NCBI GenBank assembly: GCA_045598705.1
Contig: JAZLMM010000055.1
Coordinates: 1-22,534, forward strand
Direction of reading: 5' to 3'
Source: Scatonaster sp045598705
GTDB taxonomy: Bacteria; Bacillota; Clostridia; Saccharofermentanales; Saccharofermentanaceae
Length of the DNA stretch: 22,534 nt
Part shown: positions 15,452 to 22,472 of the stretch, in pieces
Layout of the letters: each line of letters opens with the position of its first letter
Numbering within the stretch: the first letter of the stretch is position 1
Program-made: the position numbers and the translations under genes
Notes under the pieces: model-generated
What the model was told of the DNA's origin: nothing
Databases searched by the model: none
The model's input: only the letters and a program-made list of their open reading frames with translations

Positions 15452-15507
15452 TGCTGACGGGTAGTGCGAAGTGGTGCTGACGGGTAGCGCGAAGTGGTGC
15501 TGACGGC
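15452..15507. repeat. 23-bp tandem repeat (2.4 units)
   Basis: Units at 15452-15474 and 15475-15497 read TGCTGACGGGTAG(T/C)GCGAAG then TGG and differ at one base; a 10-base partial unit follows. It lies in the spacer between the DUF218 gene and the thiT promoter, with no gene seen between 15390 and 15600. Confidence 0.95.
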
Positions 15508-15605
15508 TTTGGTGACGGCAGTGGATGCCGAACGGAAACCAGCATGCTGGCGAAGGACGCACCAGCGTCAACAGATGTGCCGTAATGGGGAGAAGCACAT
15601 TGCTC

Positions 15606-15634
15606 TTGCCATCCACCTGCGTTGGTGCTACAAT
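15606..15634 (+). promoter_or_regulatory. Promoter of the thiT riboswitch transcript
   Basis: TTGCCA (15606-15611) and TACAAT (15629-15634) are spaced by 17 bases and place the transcription start near 15641, just before the TPP aptamer. Confidence 0.75.
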
Positions 15635-15647
15635 GTCGACGATTCAC

Positions 15648-15742
15648 AAAGGGGAGCTGGCATATCGAGTCGGCTGAGAGGACGTTATCCATAGCGTCGA
15701 CCCATTCAACCTGAACCGGATAATGCCGGCGGAGGGAGCATA
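15648..15742 (+). promoter_or_regulatory. TPP riboswitch (THI element)
   Basis: The conserved TPP-aptamer blocks are all present in order: AAAGGGGAGC at the P1/P2 start, GGCTGAGAGGA (the CUGAGA pyrimidine-sensing loop), a variable P3 arm, then CAACCTGAACCGG, GATAATGCCGG and CGGAGGGAGC closing the aptamer. It precedes a thiamine transporter gene, so thiamine pyrophosphate binding should lower ThiT production. Confidence 0.97.
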
Positions 15743-15754
15743 TCAGAAGCAATG

Positions 15755-15797
15755 GGCTTCTTCTTATCGTTTCCAAGAGCCGGACGACAAGGAGGAG
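15755..15797 (+). promoter_or_regulatory. Predicted expression platform (anti-SD versus alternative hairpin)
   Basis: CTTCTTCTT (15757-15765) can pair along all nine bases, two as G-U, with the ribosome site AAGGAGGAG (15789-15797). An alternative hairpin pairs GGCTTCTT (15755-15762) with AAGAGCC (15775-15781), with one bulge, and would exclude it. No T-run is present. Control of translation rather than of termination is inferred. Confidence 0.6.
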
Positions 15798-15804
15798 TTT
15801 TCTT

Positions 15805-16563
15805 ATGTCTACTACAAGTTCGTCCAGCAACCATCCATCCGCGCCGCAGGACAACCTCGCGGCCCAAACTGATGCGTGCACAAGTGAAATCACAAATGCA
15901 CGCACAAGTGGAAAAACGAATGCACGCACTGACGAGAACGCGAATGCGCGTGCATCTGAGCTTGGCCGCGCGCATCAATCCCAGCGCAACCGGGAGATGA
16001 TCCTGACCGTAGCTATGGGCGGCATCTGCCTCGCGCTGAGCTTCGTGCTCTCACAGATTAAGTTGTTCAACATGCCGCAGGGCGGCACCATCACCCCCGC
16101 GTCTATGTTGCCACTGATCTTCTTCGCCCTCTGCTTCGGCGCACCGAAGGCCTACTGCGTCGCATTCCTATTTAGCCTTCTACAACTGCTGGGCGGCTAC
16201 TTCGTCCACCCCGCGCAGGTCCTGCTAGACTACATCCTCGCGTTCACCGCACTCGGCACGGCAGGTCTTTTTGCCGCGGGAAAAGCCAAACGCCTTGCGA
16301 CCACCAACGCGTTGACCCGCTTGAAGATGGTACCTGTCTGGCGGATTGTTCTGGCGGTGCTCTTATCTTGCGCACTGCGCTGTGCCTGCCACGTCCTGGC
16401 CGGCGTCATCTTCTTCGCCGAATATGCCGGCGAGCAGAACGTCTGGATCTACTCCATTGCTTACAACGGCTCGTTCATTGCTGTCGAGGCCGGCATTACC
16501 TGCGCGCTGCTGGTGGGCATATCCGCTGGATTAGGCATGCTCCGCCGTGGGAGAAACACTTGA
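15805..16563 (+). CDS. thiT: Thiamine ECF transporter S component with N-terminal repeat extension
   Basis: The substrate-binding membrane subunit of an energy-coupling-factor transporter for thiamine; it uses shared ATPase and T subunits encoded elsewhere. The transporter core (about residues 65-250) has six hydrophobic segments and the ThiT signatures KLFNMPQGGTITPASMLP and GGYFVHPAQVLLDY. The strong AAGGAGGAG before 15805 supports this start. That gives 252 residues, about 60 more than usual for ThiT: residues 1-64 are hydrophilic and contain an 8-residue repeat (24-59). An internal ATG at 15997 would give a normal-length protein but has a weaker ribosome site. The TPP riboswitch upstream strongly supports the function. 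Confidence 0.93.
   Translation: MSTTSSSSNHPSAPQDNLAAQTDACTSEITNARTSGKTNARTDENANARASELGRAHQSQRNREMILTVAMGGICLALSFVLSQIKLFNMPQGGTITPASMLPLIFFALCFGAPKAYCVAFLFSLLQLLGGYFVHPAQVLLDYILAFTALGTAGLFAAGKAKRLATTNALTRLKMVPVWRIVLAVLLSCALRCACHVLAGVIFFAEYAGEQNVWIYSIAYNGSFIAVEAGITCALLVGISAGLGMLRRGRNT
15874..15969 (+). repeat. 24-bp tandem repeat encoding the ThiT N-terminal extension
   Basis: Four diverging 24-base units start at 15874, 15898, 15922 and 15946. They encode the octads ACTSEITN, ARTSGKTN, ARTDENAN and ARASELGR. Unit length equals that of the array at 15272-15389, but the sequence is different. Confidence 0.85.
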
Positions 16564-16594
16564 GCCGATGTCGTGCTTCCGTGCGCGAGAAAGT

Positions 16595-16635
16595 GGGTAT
16601 ATCACTTGCAAGAGGGAACGGGTATATCACTTGCA
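16595..16635. repeat. 16-bp direct repeat after thiT
   Basis: GGGTATATCACTTGCA occurs at 16595-16610 and 16620-16635 (period 25). A related GAAAGTGGG also occurs on both sides. No clear terminator was found between thiT and guaB; a CACT/AGTG hairpin in the second copy is weak. Confidence 0.85.
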
Positions 16636-16773
16636 CGAGTGTTACTTGGAAAGTGGGCCTAAAAATGTGCGAATAGTCGGAAGAAAAGTGTGGCATAATT
16701 CCCTTTAAATATGTTATGATTTAATGAAATATTTTCTAAAGTAACGTTCTATACCAAGGGAGGATTTCAATTC

Positions 16774-18282
16774 ATGGCGAAGATTTTCGAACAAGAATCA
16801 CGTACATTCAGCGAGTACCTGCTGGTTCCAAACCTTACAACGGAGAAGAATACACCTGATCAGGTCGACCTTTCTGCTCCAATTGCAAAGTATAAGAAGG
16901 GACAGGAGGAATCGCGACTGAAGATTAACATCCCTTTGGTATCTGCGGTCATGCAGGCTGTCTCTGATGACGGCATGGCGATTGCACTTGCACGTTCCGG
17001 CGGTATGTCCTTTGTTTTCCAGTCTCAGTCAGTGGAATCCCAGTGCGAGATGATCCGGAAAGTAAAGAAGTATAAAGCCGGAATTGTTGTTTCTGACAGC
17101 AACCTCACACCGGACAACACGATGGAAGAAGTAGTGGAGCTTCGTGAGAAGACCAACCACGGTACTTTCCCGGTAACCGAAGATGGTAAGCCGAATGGTA
17201 AGCTTCTGGGTATCGTTACTTCCCGTGACTATCGTGTGACCCGTATGGATCCGAAGACGAAGGTCTCCGAGTTCATGACACCTTTCGAGAAGCTGATCGT
17301 TGCTCGTGAAGGTACCACACTCAAAGAAGCAAACGACATCATCTGGGAGCACAAGCTGAACCAGCTTCCCATCGTTGACGATAATGACTGCCTCGTAGGT
17401 CTCGTATTCCGTAAGGACTATGAATTCCACAAGGCTAACCCGCTGGAGCTCCTCGATGCAGACAAGCGTCTCATCGTTGGTGCCGGTATCAACACACGTG
17501 ACTACGAAGAACGTGTACCGGCGCTCGTAGCGGCTGGCGCTGATGCACTCTGCCTCGACTCTTCCGACGGTTTCTCCGTATGGCAGTCCCGTGCACTGGA
17601 GTGGATTAAGAAGAATTATCCGGACGTCATCGTTGGTGCAGGTAACGTTGTTGACGCAGAAGGCTTCCAGTACCTCGCAGAAGCCGGCGCTGACTTCATC
17701 AAGATCGGTATCGGTGGTGGTTCCATCTGTATCACCCGTGAGCAGAAGGGTATTGGTTGCGGCCAGGCTTCCGCAGTTCTCGCTGTTGCGAAGGCTCGTG
17801 ACGAGTACTTCGAGAAGACCGGGGCATATATCCCGCTTTGCTCCGACGGCGGTATCGTTCACGACTACCACATGACACTGGCCCTTGCAATGGGCGCAGA
17901 CTTCATCATGCTGGGCCGTTATTTTGCAAGATTCGACGAGAGCCCGACGAGAAAACTCGTAGTCAACGGTGCATACGTCAAGGAGTATTGGGGCGAAGGT
18001 TCCAATCGTGCGAGAAACTGGCAGCGTTACGATGACGGTGGTAAAGGTGGTAAAATGGCTTTCGAAGAGGGTGTCGATTCCTACGTGCCATACGCTGGTA
18101 AGCTGAAGGACAACCTCGATTCCTCTCTGGCCAAGATGAAGGCAACCATGTGCTCTTGCGGTTCCTCTTCCATTCCGGAACTCCAGGAGAAAGCACGTCT
18201 CGTAGTTGTATCTTCTACCTCCATCGTAGAGGGCGGCGCACACGACGTCATCACGAAGAACAACGAGACCACACGCGGCTGA
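16774..18282 (+). CDS. guaB: Inosine-5'-monophosphate dehydrogenase
   Basis: Oxidises IMP to XMP with NAD+, the committed step of guanine nucleotide synthesis. At 502 residues it is full length. An N-terminal TIM-barrel part leads to paired CBS domains (about residues 100-220, with GIVTSRDYR and LPIVDDNDCLVGL), then the rest of the barrel. The active-site loop is GIGGGSICITREQKGIG with catalytic Cys319; the phosphate-binding SDGGI, the LGRYFA strand and the flap NWQRYD follow. GGGAGGATT precedes the start. A TATGAT at 16715-16720 may be its -10 box, but the -35 is weak. It is followed 92 bases later by greA on the same strand, with no terminator seen between them. Confidence 0.97.
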   Translation: MAKIFEQESRTFSEYLLVPNLTTEKNTPDQVDLSAPIAKYKKGQEESRLKINIPLVSAVMQAVSDDGMAIALARSGGMSFVFQSQSVESQCEMIRKVKKYKAGIVVSDSNLTPDNTMEEVVELREKTNHGTFPVTEDGKPNGKLLGIVTSRDYRVTRMDPKTKVSEFMTPFEKLIVAREGTTLKEANDIIWEHKLNQLPIVDDNDCLVGLVFRKDYEFHKANPLELLDADKRLIVGAGINTRDYEERVPALVAAGADALCLDSSDGFSVWQSRALEWIKKNYPDVIVGAGNVVDAEGFQYLAEAGADFIKIGIGGGSICITREQKGIGCGQASAVLAVAKARDEYFEKTGAYIPLCSDGGIVHDYHMTLALAMGADFIMLGRYFARFDESPTRKLVVNGAYVKEYWGEGSNRARNWQRYDDGGKGGKMAFEEGVDSYVPYAGKLKDNLDSSLAKMKATMCSCGSSSIPELQEKARLVVVSSTSIVEGGAHDVITKNNETTRG

Positions 18283-18374
18283 TTCTCGGGCGCAAGCACA
18301 TAGCAGCAAGATAAGAAGCAACGAGTGTTTTTGAAGAAGAAAAAATAAAACATATATAGAAGGAGACCACTAAC

Positions 18375-18857
18375 ATGGCAGAAGAAATTCAGAAGATTCA
18401 ATTTACCGTCGAAGGTATGAAGCGTCTGCAGGACGAACTCGAAGAGAGAAAGACCGTCATCTCCGGTCAGATTGCTGAACAGCTCAAAGAAGCTCGTGCA
18501 CAGGGCGACCTCTCCGAGAACTCTGAGTACGATGAAGCAAAAGATGCACAGGCGAAGAACGAAGCCCGCATCATGGAAATCGAAGAGATCTTGAAGAACG
18601 CAGAGGTTATCGACGATTCCGAGATCAGTAAGACGAAGATTTCCCTCGGTTCCAAGGTTACACTCCGTGACGAAGAGACCAAGGAAGAGATTCAGTACGA
18701 GCTCGTGAACGCGAAGGATGCTGACATCTTCTCTAACCGTATTTCCCAGGACTCTCCGGTAGGCAAGGCCATCATCGGAAAGAAGAAGGGACAGGTCATC
18801 GAAGTTACAACTGTTGCAGGTGCTTTTAAGTATAAGATCATCAAGATCGGTGACTAA
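18375..18857 (+). CDS. greA: Transcription elongation factor GreA
   Basis: Rescues backtracked RNA polymerase by stimulating cleavage of the RNA 3' end. The 160 residues match the family length. Residues about 1-78 form the coiled-coil finger, with the conserved tip ARAQGDLSENSEYDEAK carrying the acidic residues that coordinate magnesium in the polymerase channel; residues about 85-160 are the FKBP-like C-terminal domain with SPVGKAIIGKKKG. AGAAGGAGA before the start is a strong ribosome site. Placement directly before lysS is common in Firmicutes. No anomaly. Confidence 0.97.
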   Translation: MAEEIQKIQFTVEGMKRLQDELEERKTVISGQIAEQLKEARAQGDLSENSEYDEAKDAQAKNEARIMEIEEILKNAEVIDDSEISKTKISLGSKVTLRDEETKEEIQYELVNAKDADIFSNRISQDSPVGKAIIGKKKGQVIEVTTVAGAFKYKIIKIGD

Positions 18858-18863
18858 TTGACC

Positions 18864-18985
18864 GCAGAAGTAAGTACTTCGCATAGTAGCAAGAAGCGAC
18901 GGACGGGCGAAGCGCCTCTGCATGCGCGCTTCTTACAAATCAGAAACATCGAACCTAGACGAGAATCGCACAATCCTGTGCGATT
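18864..18985 (+). promoter_or_regulatory. Cluster of hairpins in the greA-lysS spacer
   Basis: Three inverted repeats follow one another: GAAGTA/TACTTC around 18867-18880, AAGAAGCG (18891-18898) with CGCTTCTT (18927-18934), and AATCGCACA (18964-18972) with TGTGCGATT (18977-18985). The last is followed by a short TTTT and then GC-rich sequence, so it would be a weak terminator or attenuator before lysS. No T-box was seen. Confidence 0.55.
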
Positions 18986-19023
18986 TTCGCGCGTAAATAA
19001 TAGAAAGAAATGAGGAAGCAAAC

Positions 19024-20601
19024 ATGGCTGACGAGAACAACAACCAGGGTCAGGTACAGGACTTGAATCAATTGCTGAAGATTAGAAGGGATAAGCTTTC
19101 CGAGCTTCAAGCTGCGGGCAAAGATCCTTTCGTTCAGACAAAATATGACGTGACTTATCACGCACTTCAGGCGAAAGCAGAATTCGAGAAACTGGACGCA
19201 GACCTCAAGGCACAGCTTCCGGAAGGTCTTGCGGAAGAAGAGGCAGCGGAGCAGCTCAAGACGCTTCACGAAGGCAAGAAGATTCAGGTCTCCATGGCCG
19301 GCCGTATGATGCTCAAGCGTGTCATGGGTAAGGCGTCTTTCGCCACCATCCGTGATTTGGAGGGCGACATTCAGCTCTATGTTACGCGCGATGCACTTGG
19401 TGTAGATGATTACCAGGACTTCAAGAAGATGGATATCGGCGATATCCTCGGCGTAGAAGGTTATGTATTCCGCACCAGAACCGGTGAAGTTTCCGTTCAT
19501 GCGGAGAAGTTGATCCTGCTTTCTAAGTCCCTGCAGATTCTCCCAGAGAAGCACCATGGTCTTACGAACACTGATACACGTTATCGTCAGCGTTACCTCG
19601 ACCTCATCGTGAATCCAGAGGTCCGCGACACTTTCATCAAGCGTTCCAAGATTATCAAGGAGATCAGAAATTTCCTCGATGGCCGCGGATTCATGGAAGT
19701 GGAGACACCAATGCTCGTCAGCAATGCCGGTGGTGCGGCAGCTCGTCCGTTCGAGACCCACTACAATGCACTCGATGAAGACGTTAAGCTTCGTATCTCT
19801 TTGGAACTTTACCTCAAGCGTCTGATTGTCGGCGGCCTCGAGCGCGTCTACGAGATCGGCCGTGTATTCAGAAACGAAGGCGTTGACACCCGTCACAACC
19901 CAGAGTTCACACTGATGGAACTCTATCAGGCTTATACCGACTACGAAGGCATGATGGAGTTGACCGAGTCCATGTTCCGTTACCTCGCTGAGAAGGTCTG
20001 CGGCACCACACTCATCAAGTATGGTGATCTGGAGATCGACTTCGGTAAGCCTTTCGAGCGTCTTACCATGAACGACGCAATCAAGAAGTACTGTGGCATC
20101 GACTTCGACACTGTTGCCGATGATGATGCGGCAAAAGCACTTGCCAAGGAGCATCACATTGAGTTTGAGGATCGTCACACCAAGGGCGATATCATCAACC
20201 TCTTCTTCGAGGCATACTGCGAAGAGAAGCTTCTGCAGCCGACCTTCATTATGGACCACCCGTTGGCGATCTCTCCATTGACGAAGAAGAAGCCGTCTGA
20301 TCCAAGCAAGGTTGAGCGTTTCGAGCTCTTCATCAACACATGGGAGATGTGTAACGCATATTCCGAGCTCAACGACCCGATCGACCAGCGCGAGCGCTTC
20401 GCCGCACAGGATGCAGCATTCGAAGCCGGTGATGAAGAAGCCAACCACACCGATGAAGACTTCCTCAACGCACTCGAAATCGGTATGCCACCAACGGGCG
20501 GCATCGGCTACGGCATCGACCGCCTCGTCATGCTCCTCACCGACAGCCCAGCAATTCGTGACGTGCTACTGTTCCCTACGATGCGAAATATCGAGAAATA
20601 A
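19024..20601 (+). CDS. lysS: Lysyl-tRNA synthetase, class II
   Basis: Charges tRNA-Lys. The 525 residues cover an N-terminal OB-fold anticodon-binding domain (about 75-190, with VSMAGRMM and GDIQLY) and a class II catalytic domain. Motif 1 lies around GFMEVETPML, motif 2 is RVYEIGRVFRNEG with the following RHNPEFT, and motif 3 is GGIGYGIDRLVMLLT. The typical C-terminal end RDVLLFPTMRN is present. An AGAAATGAGG element precedes the start. The gene ends the guaB-greA-lysS run and is followed by a strong terminator. Identity is secure. Confidence 0.98.
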   Translation: MADENNNQGQVQDLNQLLKIRRDKLSELQAAGKDPFVQTKYDVTYHALQAKAEFEKLDADLKAQLPEGLAEEEAAEQLKTLHEGKKIQVSMAGRMMLKRVMGKASFATIRDLEGDIQLYVTRDALGVDDYQDFKKMDIGDILGVEGYVFRTRTGEVSVHAEKLILLSKSLQILPEKHHGLTNTDTRYRQRYLDLIVNPEVRDTFIKRSKIIKEIRNFLDGRGFMEVETPMLVSNAGGAAARPFETHYNALDEDVKLRISLELYLKRLIVGGLERVYEIGRVFRNEGVDTRHNPEFTLMELYQAYTDYEGMMELTESMFRYLAEKVCGTTLIKYGDLEIDFGKPFERLTMNDAIKKYCGIDFDTVADDDAAKALAKEHHIEFEDRHTKGDIINLFFEAYCEEKLLQPTFIMDHPLAISPLTKKKPSDPSKVERFELFINTWEMCNAYSELNDPIDQRERFAAQDAAFEAGDEEANHTDEDFLNALEIGMPPTGGIGYGIDRLVMLLTDSPAIRDVLLFPTMRNIEK

Positions 20602-20631
20602 GCCCAGTATTCTAGGGGTTTCTCAAGGCAT

Positions 20632-20668
20632 GTGACAAGATTTGCGACCGATTTGCGACCAATGTCAC
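20632..20668. repeat. 11-bp tandem repeat inside an inverted repeat after lysS
   Basis: GATTTGCGACC is repeated head to tail at 20639-20649 and 20650-20660. GTGACA (20632-20637) and TGTCAC (20663-20668) flank the pair and could form a stem. Function unknown. Confidence 0.75.
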
Positions 20669-20703
20669 GAGAACTAAGAATTTATAACATGCAAAGCGTA
20701 TCT

Positions 20704-20743
20704 ATCACACCCAATCTCAGAGATGAGGTTGGGTGTGATTTTC
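20704..20743 (+). terminator. Intrinsic terminator of lysS
   Basis: ATCACACCCAA (20704-20714) pairs perfectly with TTGGGTGTGAT (20729-20739), followed by a short T-run. This is the strongest hairpin in the window. Confidence 0.9.
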
Positions 20744-21089
20744 ATTGCATTAATTTATGGATTTTAACATTTAGTTATCCATACCTCAGCTGACTTTTCA
20801 GCCAGAAGTTTTTGCATTATGCTCTCGAACACGCCTGCATCATCGCATTGATAAATGTCATGTCCACAACTTACTATCATTTATGCCACTCTTTAATTAT
20901 ATTCTCCACACGTGTCCAGAGAGATTATATGATGTGAACAATCTATAAATAAGAAGATGATTTGCTATAAGTTGTATTGCTATCCGAGTCTACTCGACTA
21001 CTTATTTCTTCTTTTCTAAGAATCTTTACTCCTCTGGATATAGCATCTGATTCCTCATTCCCTAGGTTTCCGTGAAGAACCAATCTTAA
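20744..21089 (-). other. AT-rich gap with an in-frame 48-codon remnant after the lipoprotein stop
   Basis: No gene with a start and ribosome site was seen. On the minus strand, however, the frame of the lipoprotein at 21090 stays open past its TGA for 48 more codons, to a TAG at 20943-20945. It reads through the 36-bp repeat (VLHGNLGNEES) and on through SRGVKILRKEEISSRV. It may be the remains of a longer C-terminus or an unrelated gene tail, or chance. A CGAGTCTACTCG palindrome lies near 20985. Confidence 0.35.
21046..21081. repeat. 36-bp dispersed repeat, copy 2
   Basis: Same orientation as the copy at 104-139, with differences at two positions. It begins nine bases beyond the minus-strand lipoprotein stop codon. 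See copy 1 for the shared reading frame. Confidence 0.75.
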
Positions 21090-22067
21090 TCAATTGATTA
21101 GCATGATCTTTACTTCGTGTTCATTGTAGTAAACTACACCACCACATACTACATGAATCTCATATCCTTCCGGAATGGAAATCTTTAAGCGTGCTTTATC
21201 GTATCCACGTATGCGTCTCTGATCGTGCGTAGGTCCTTCATAGTATAAAGAACCATTCTGGTGATAGACAACAGATTGTGCCCCCCATTTTGCAATGTAG
21301 TAATCTTCTAATCCTTCTTTCTTTGCACTTACTGTATATGTATAATTTCCTGAGTCAAAGTAGTTGCATTTTGCAAAATATGTTCCATCTTCTTTGTAAA
21401 TAACAAATTGAAAATCATTATCCTGTTTATTTGCAAAAGATATCGCGTCTACGTTAATCACATCGTGCAAGTTCTGCATTTCTTCACTCAAAAACTCATT
21501 CCCGTAGTATGAGTAGAGCATTAAATCGCGTTTTCTATTCACATACATGATTGAACTATGGTTATATGAGAAAGAGTTCACATCCTTAGCAATTCTTCTC
21601 AGTTTAGTTAAATCATCTTCATAATTAGTCAGTAACTCACCATTGCTCAAGAGAACTGTTACTCTACAAAAACCTGAATATCCAGTTAATTCCACTTGAG
21701 AAATGCTATTATCGAATGAATACTCACACAATTTCTGCGTTTCATCGGAATCCATGTAGTAGATTTCTATATGATTATCCTCAAAGCCAATCAAGACATA
21801 GTAACCCCACATATCAAGAAAGTTAATATCCGTGTCAAAGGCTACATCATTCATTACATTCCCTTCATAGTCACACTGAAGAAATTCACGATCATCCAAC
21901 ACTAACCCCATCGAATACAATTCGGAACCACTAACAATAGAAACATTACGGCTCACATCTGAAAAGGTAGTGCATGTTTTTGTTTGTCTGAAAGCAGAAC
22001 AACCTGAGACATTAATCAGTATACAAAAACACAAAATCAATATTCTCATACCATGATACTTTCTCAT
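21090..22067 (-). CDS. Predicted lipoprotein with beta-rich repeat domain, unknown function
   Basis: A 325-residue protein with a short basic start, a hydrophobic stretch and a lipobox NVSGC, so it is probably lipid-anchored outside the membrane (Cys23). The start at 22067 follows GGGGAGGT by normal spacing. The mature part is made of short beta-strand-like segments such as WGYYVLIGFEDNHIEIYY, VTVLLSNGELLTNYEDD and VVYHQNGSLYYEG, spaced about 50 residues apart. This spacing suggests a beta-propeller, RCC1-like or similar repeat fold; the family is not identified. Its 5' end overlaps the small ORF at 22012-22188 by 56 bases, so the pair is probably translationally coupled. Base composition is clearly more AT-rich than the neighbouring housekeeping genes, which hints at acquisition by transfer. 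Confidence 0.75.
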   Translation of the reverse strand: MRKYHGMRILILCFCILINVSGCSAFRQTKTCTTFSDVSRNVSIVSGSELYSMGLVLDDREFLQCDYEGNVMNDVAFDTDINFLDMWGYYVLIGFEDNHIEIYYMDSDETQKLCEYSFDNSISQVELTGYSGFCRVTVLLSNGELLTNYEDDLTKLRRIAKDVNSFSYNHSSIMYVNRKRDLMLYSYYGNEFLSEEMQNLHDVINVDAISFANKQDNDFQFVIYKEDGTYFAKCNYFDSGNYTYTVSAKKEGLEDYYIAKWGAQSVVYHQNGSLYYEGPTHDQRRIRGYDKARLKISIPEGYEIHVVCGGVVYYNEHEVKIMLIN

Positions 22068-22188
22068 ACTCTACCTCCCCATCACTATTTCTATAGTAAC
22101 AATATCTACCGATTTTTGAAATATCATCTATCTGGTGCTCTACCCTAGGAATAAGTCCAATTAGTCCTAAAAAATTTTTCAAAAACAT
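22012..22188 (-). CDS. Small protein of 58 residues, coupled to the lipoprotein gene
   Basis: Begins MFLKNFLGLIGLIPRV and ends IDFVFLYTD. The ATG at 22188 is preceded by AAGGAGG (22197-22203 on the plus strand) at eight bases, one of the best ribosome sites in the window, so it is likely translated. The first 15 residues are hydrophobic and may form a short amphipathic or membrane-associated helix; the rest is Tyr- and acid-rich. It overlaps the lipoprotein gene by 56 bases in another frame. An extension to a TTG near 22347 has no ribosome site. No family recognised. Confidence 0.55.
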   Translation of the reverse strand: MFLKNFLGLIGLIPRVEHQIDDISKIGRYCYYRNSDGEVEYEKVSWYENIDFVFLYTD

Positions 22189-22346
22189 GATCCTTTCCTC
22201 CTTCCGAGTAACGATTTCGAAGAGGAAGATCGGACGGTATGACATTGAATTTTTCCGTCGGAGAAATAACCCCTTCACTGTGTAAGGAATTAGGGGGGGC
22301 GTGTACGGGTATGTTTTGAAAATTCTTGAAATTATATTTTCGGACA

Positions 22347-22376
22347 AGAAAAAACTCCGACATAGGCGTCGGAGTT
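22347..22376 (-). terminator. Intrinsic terminator or leader attenuator, minus strand
   Basis: AACTCCGAC (22353-22361) and GTCGGAGTT (22368-22376) form a perfect 9-bp stem with a six-base loop. Read on the minus strand it is followed by a T-run (the A-run at 22349-22354 on the plus strand). It lies about 160 bases upstream of the small ORF and between divergent genes, so it may attenuate a longer leader of the small-ORF operon or end an unseen minus-strand RNA. Confidence 0.7.
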
Positions 22377-22413
22377 ATACAAATAAATGTAAAGGCTTAT
22401 TTCAGTTTAGTGG

Positions 22414-22442
22414 TTGACGCCCGAACAGATGTTCTGTATAAT
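22414..22442 (+). promoter_or_regulatory. Sigma-A promoter with embedded LexA (SOS) box
   Basis: TTGACG (22414-22419) and TATAAT (22437-22442) are spaced by exactly 17 bases. Inside the spacer, CGAACAGATGTTCT (22422-22435) matches the Gram-positive LexA/DinR box, CGAAC-N4-GTTCG, at all but the last base. LexA bound there would block RNA polymerase, so the gene that follows is predicted to be induced by DNA damage. Confidence 0.85.
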
Positions 22443-22472
22443 GGAGTCAAGTATTTCACATGGAGTCGGGTT

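Noticed and set aside
104..21081. The two 36-bp copies as attachment sites bounding a 21-kb mobile element
   Set aside because: The interval holds housekeeping genes (guaB, greA, lysS, pflB) and no integrase or transfer genes.
22012..22347. Longer 111-codon version of the small minus-strand protein
   Set aside because: It needs a TTG start without a ribosome site, whereas the ATG at 22188 has an excellent one.
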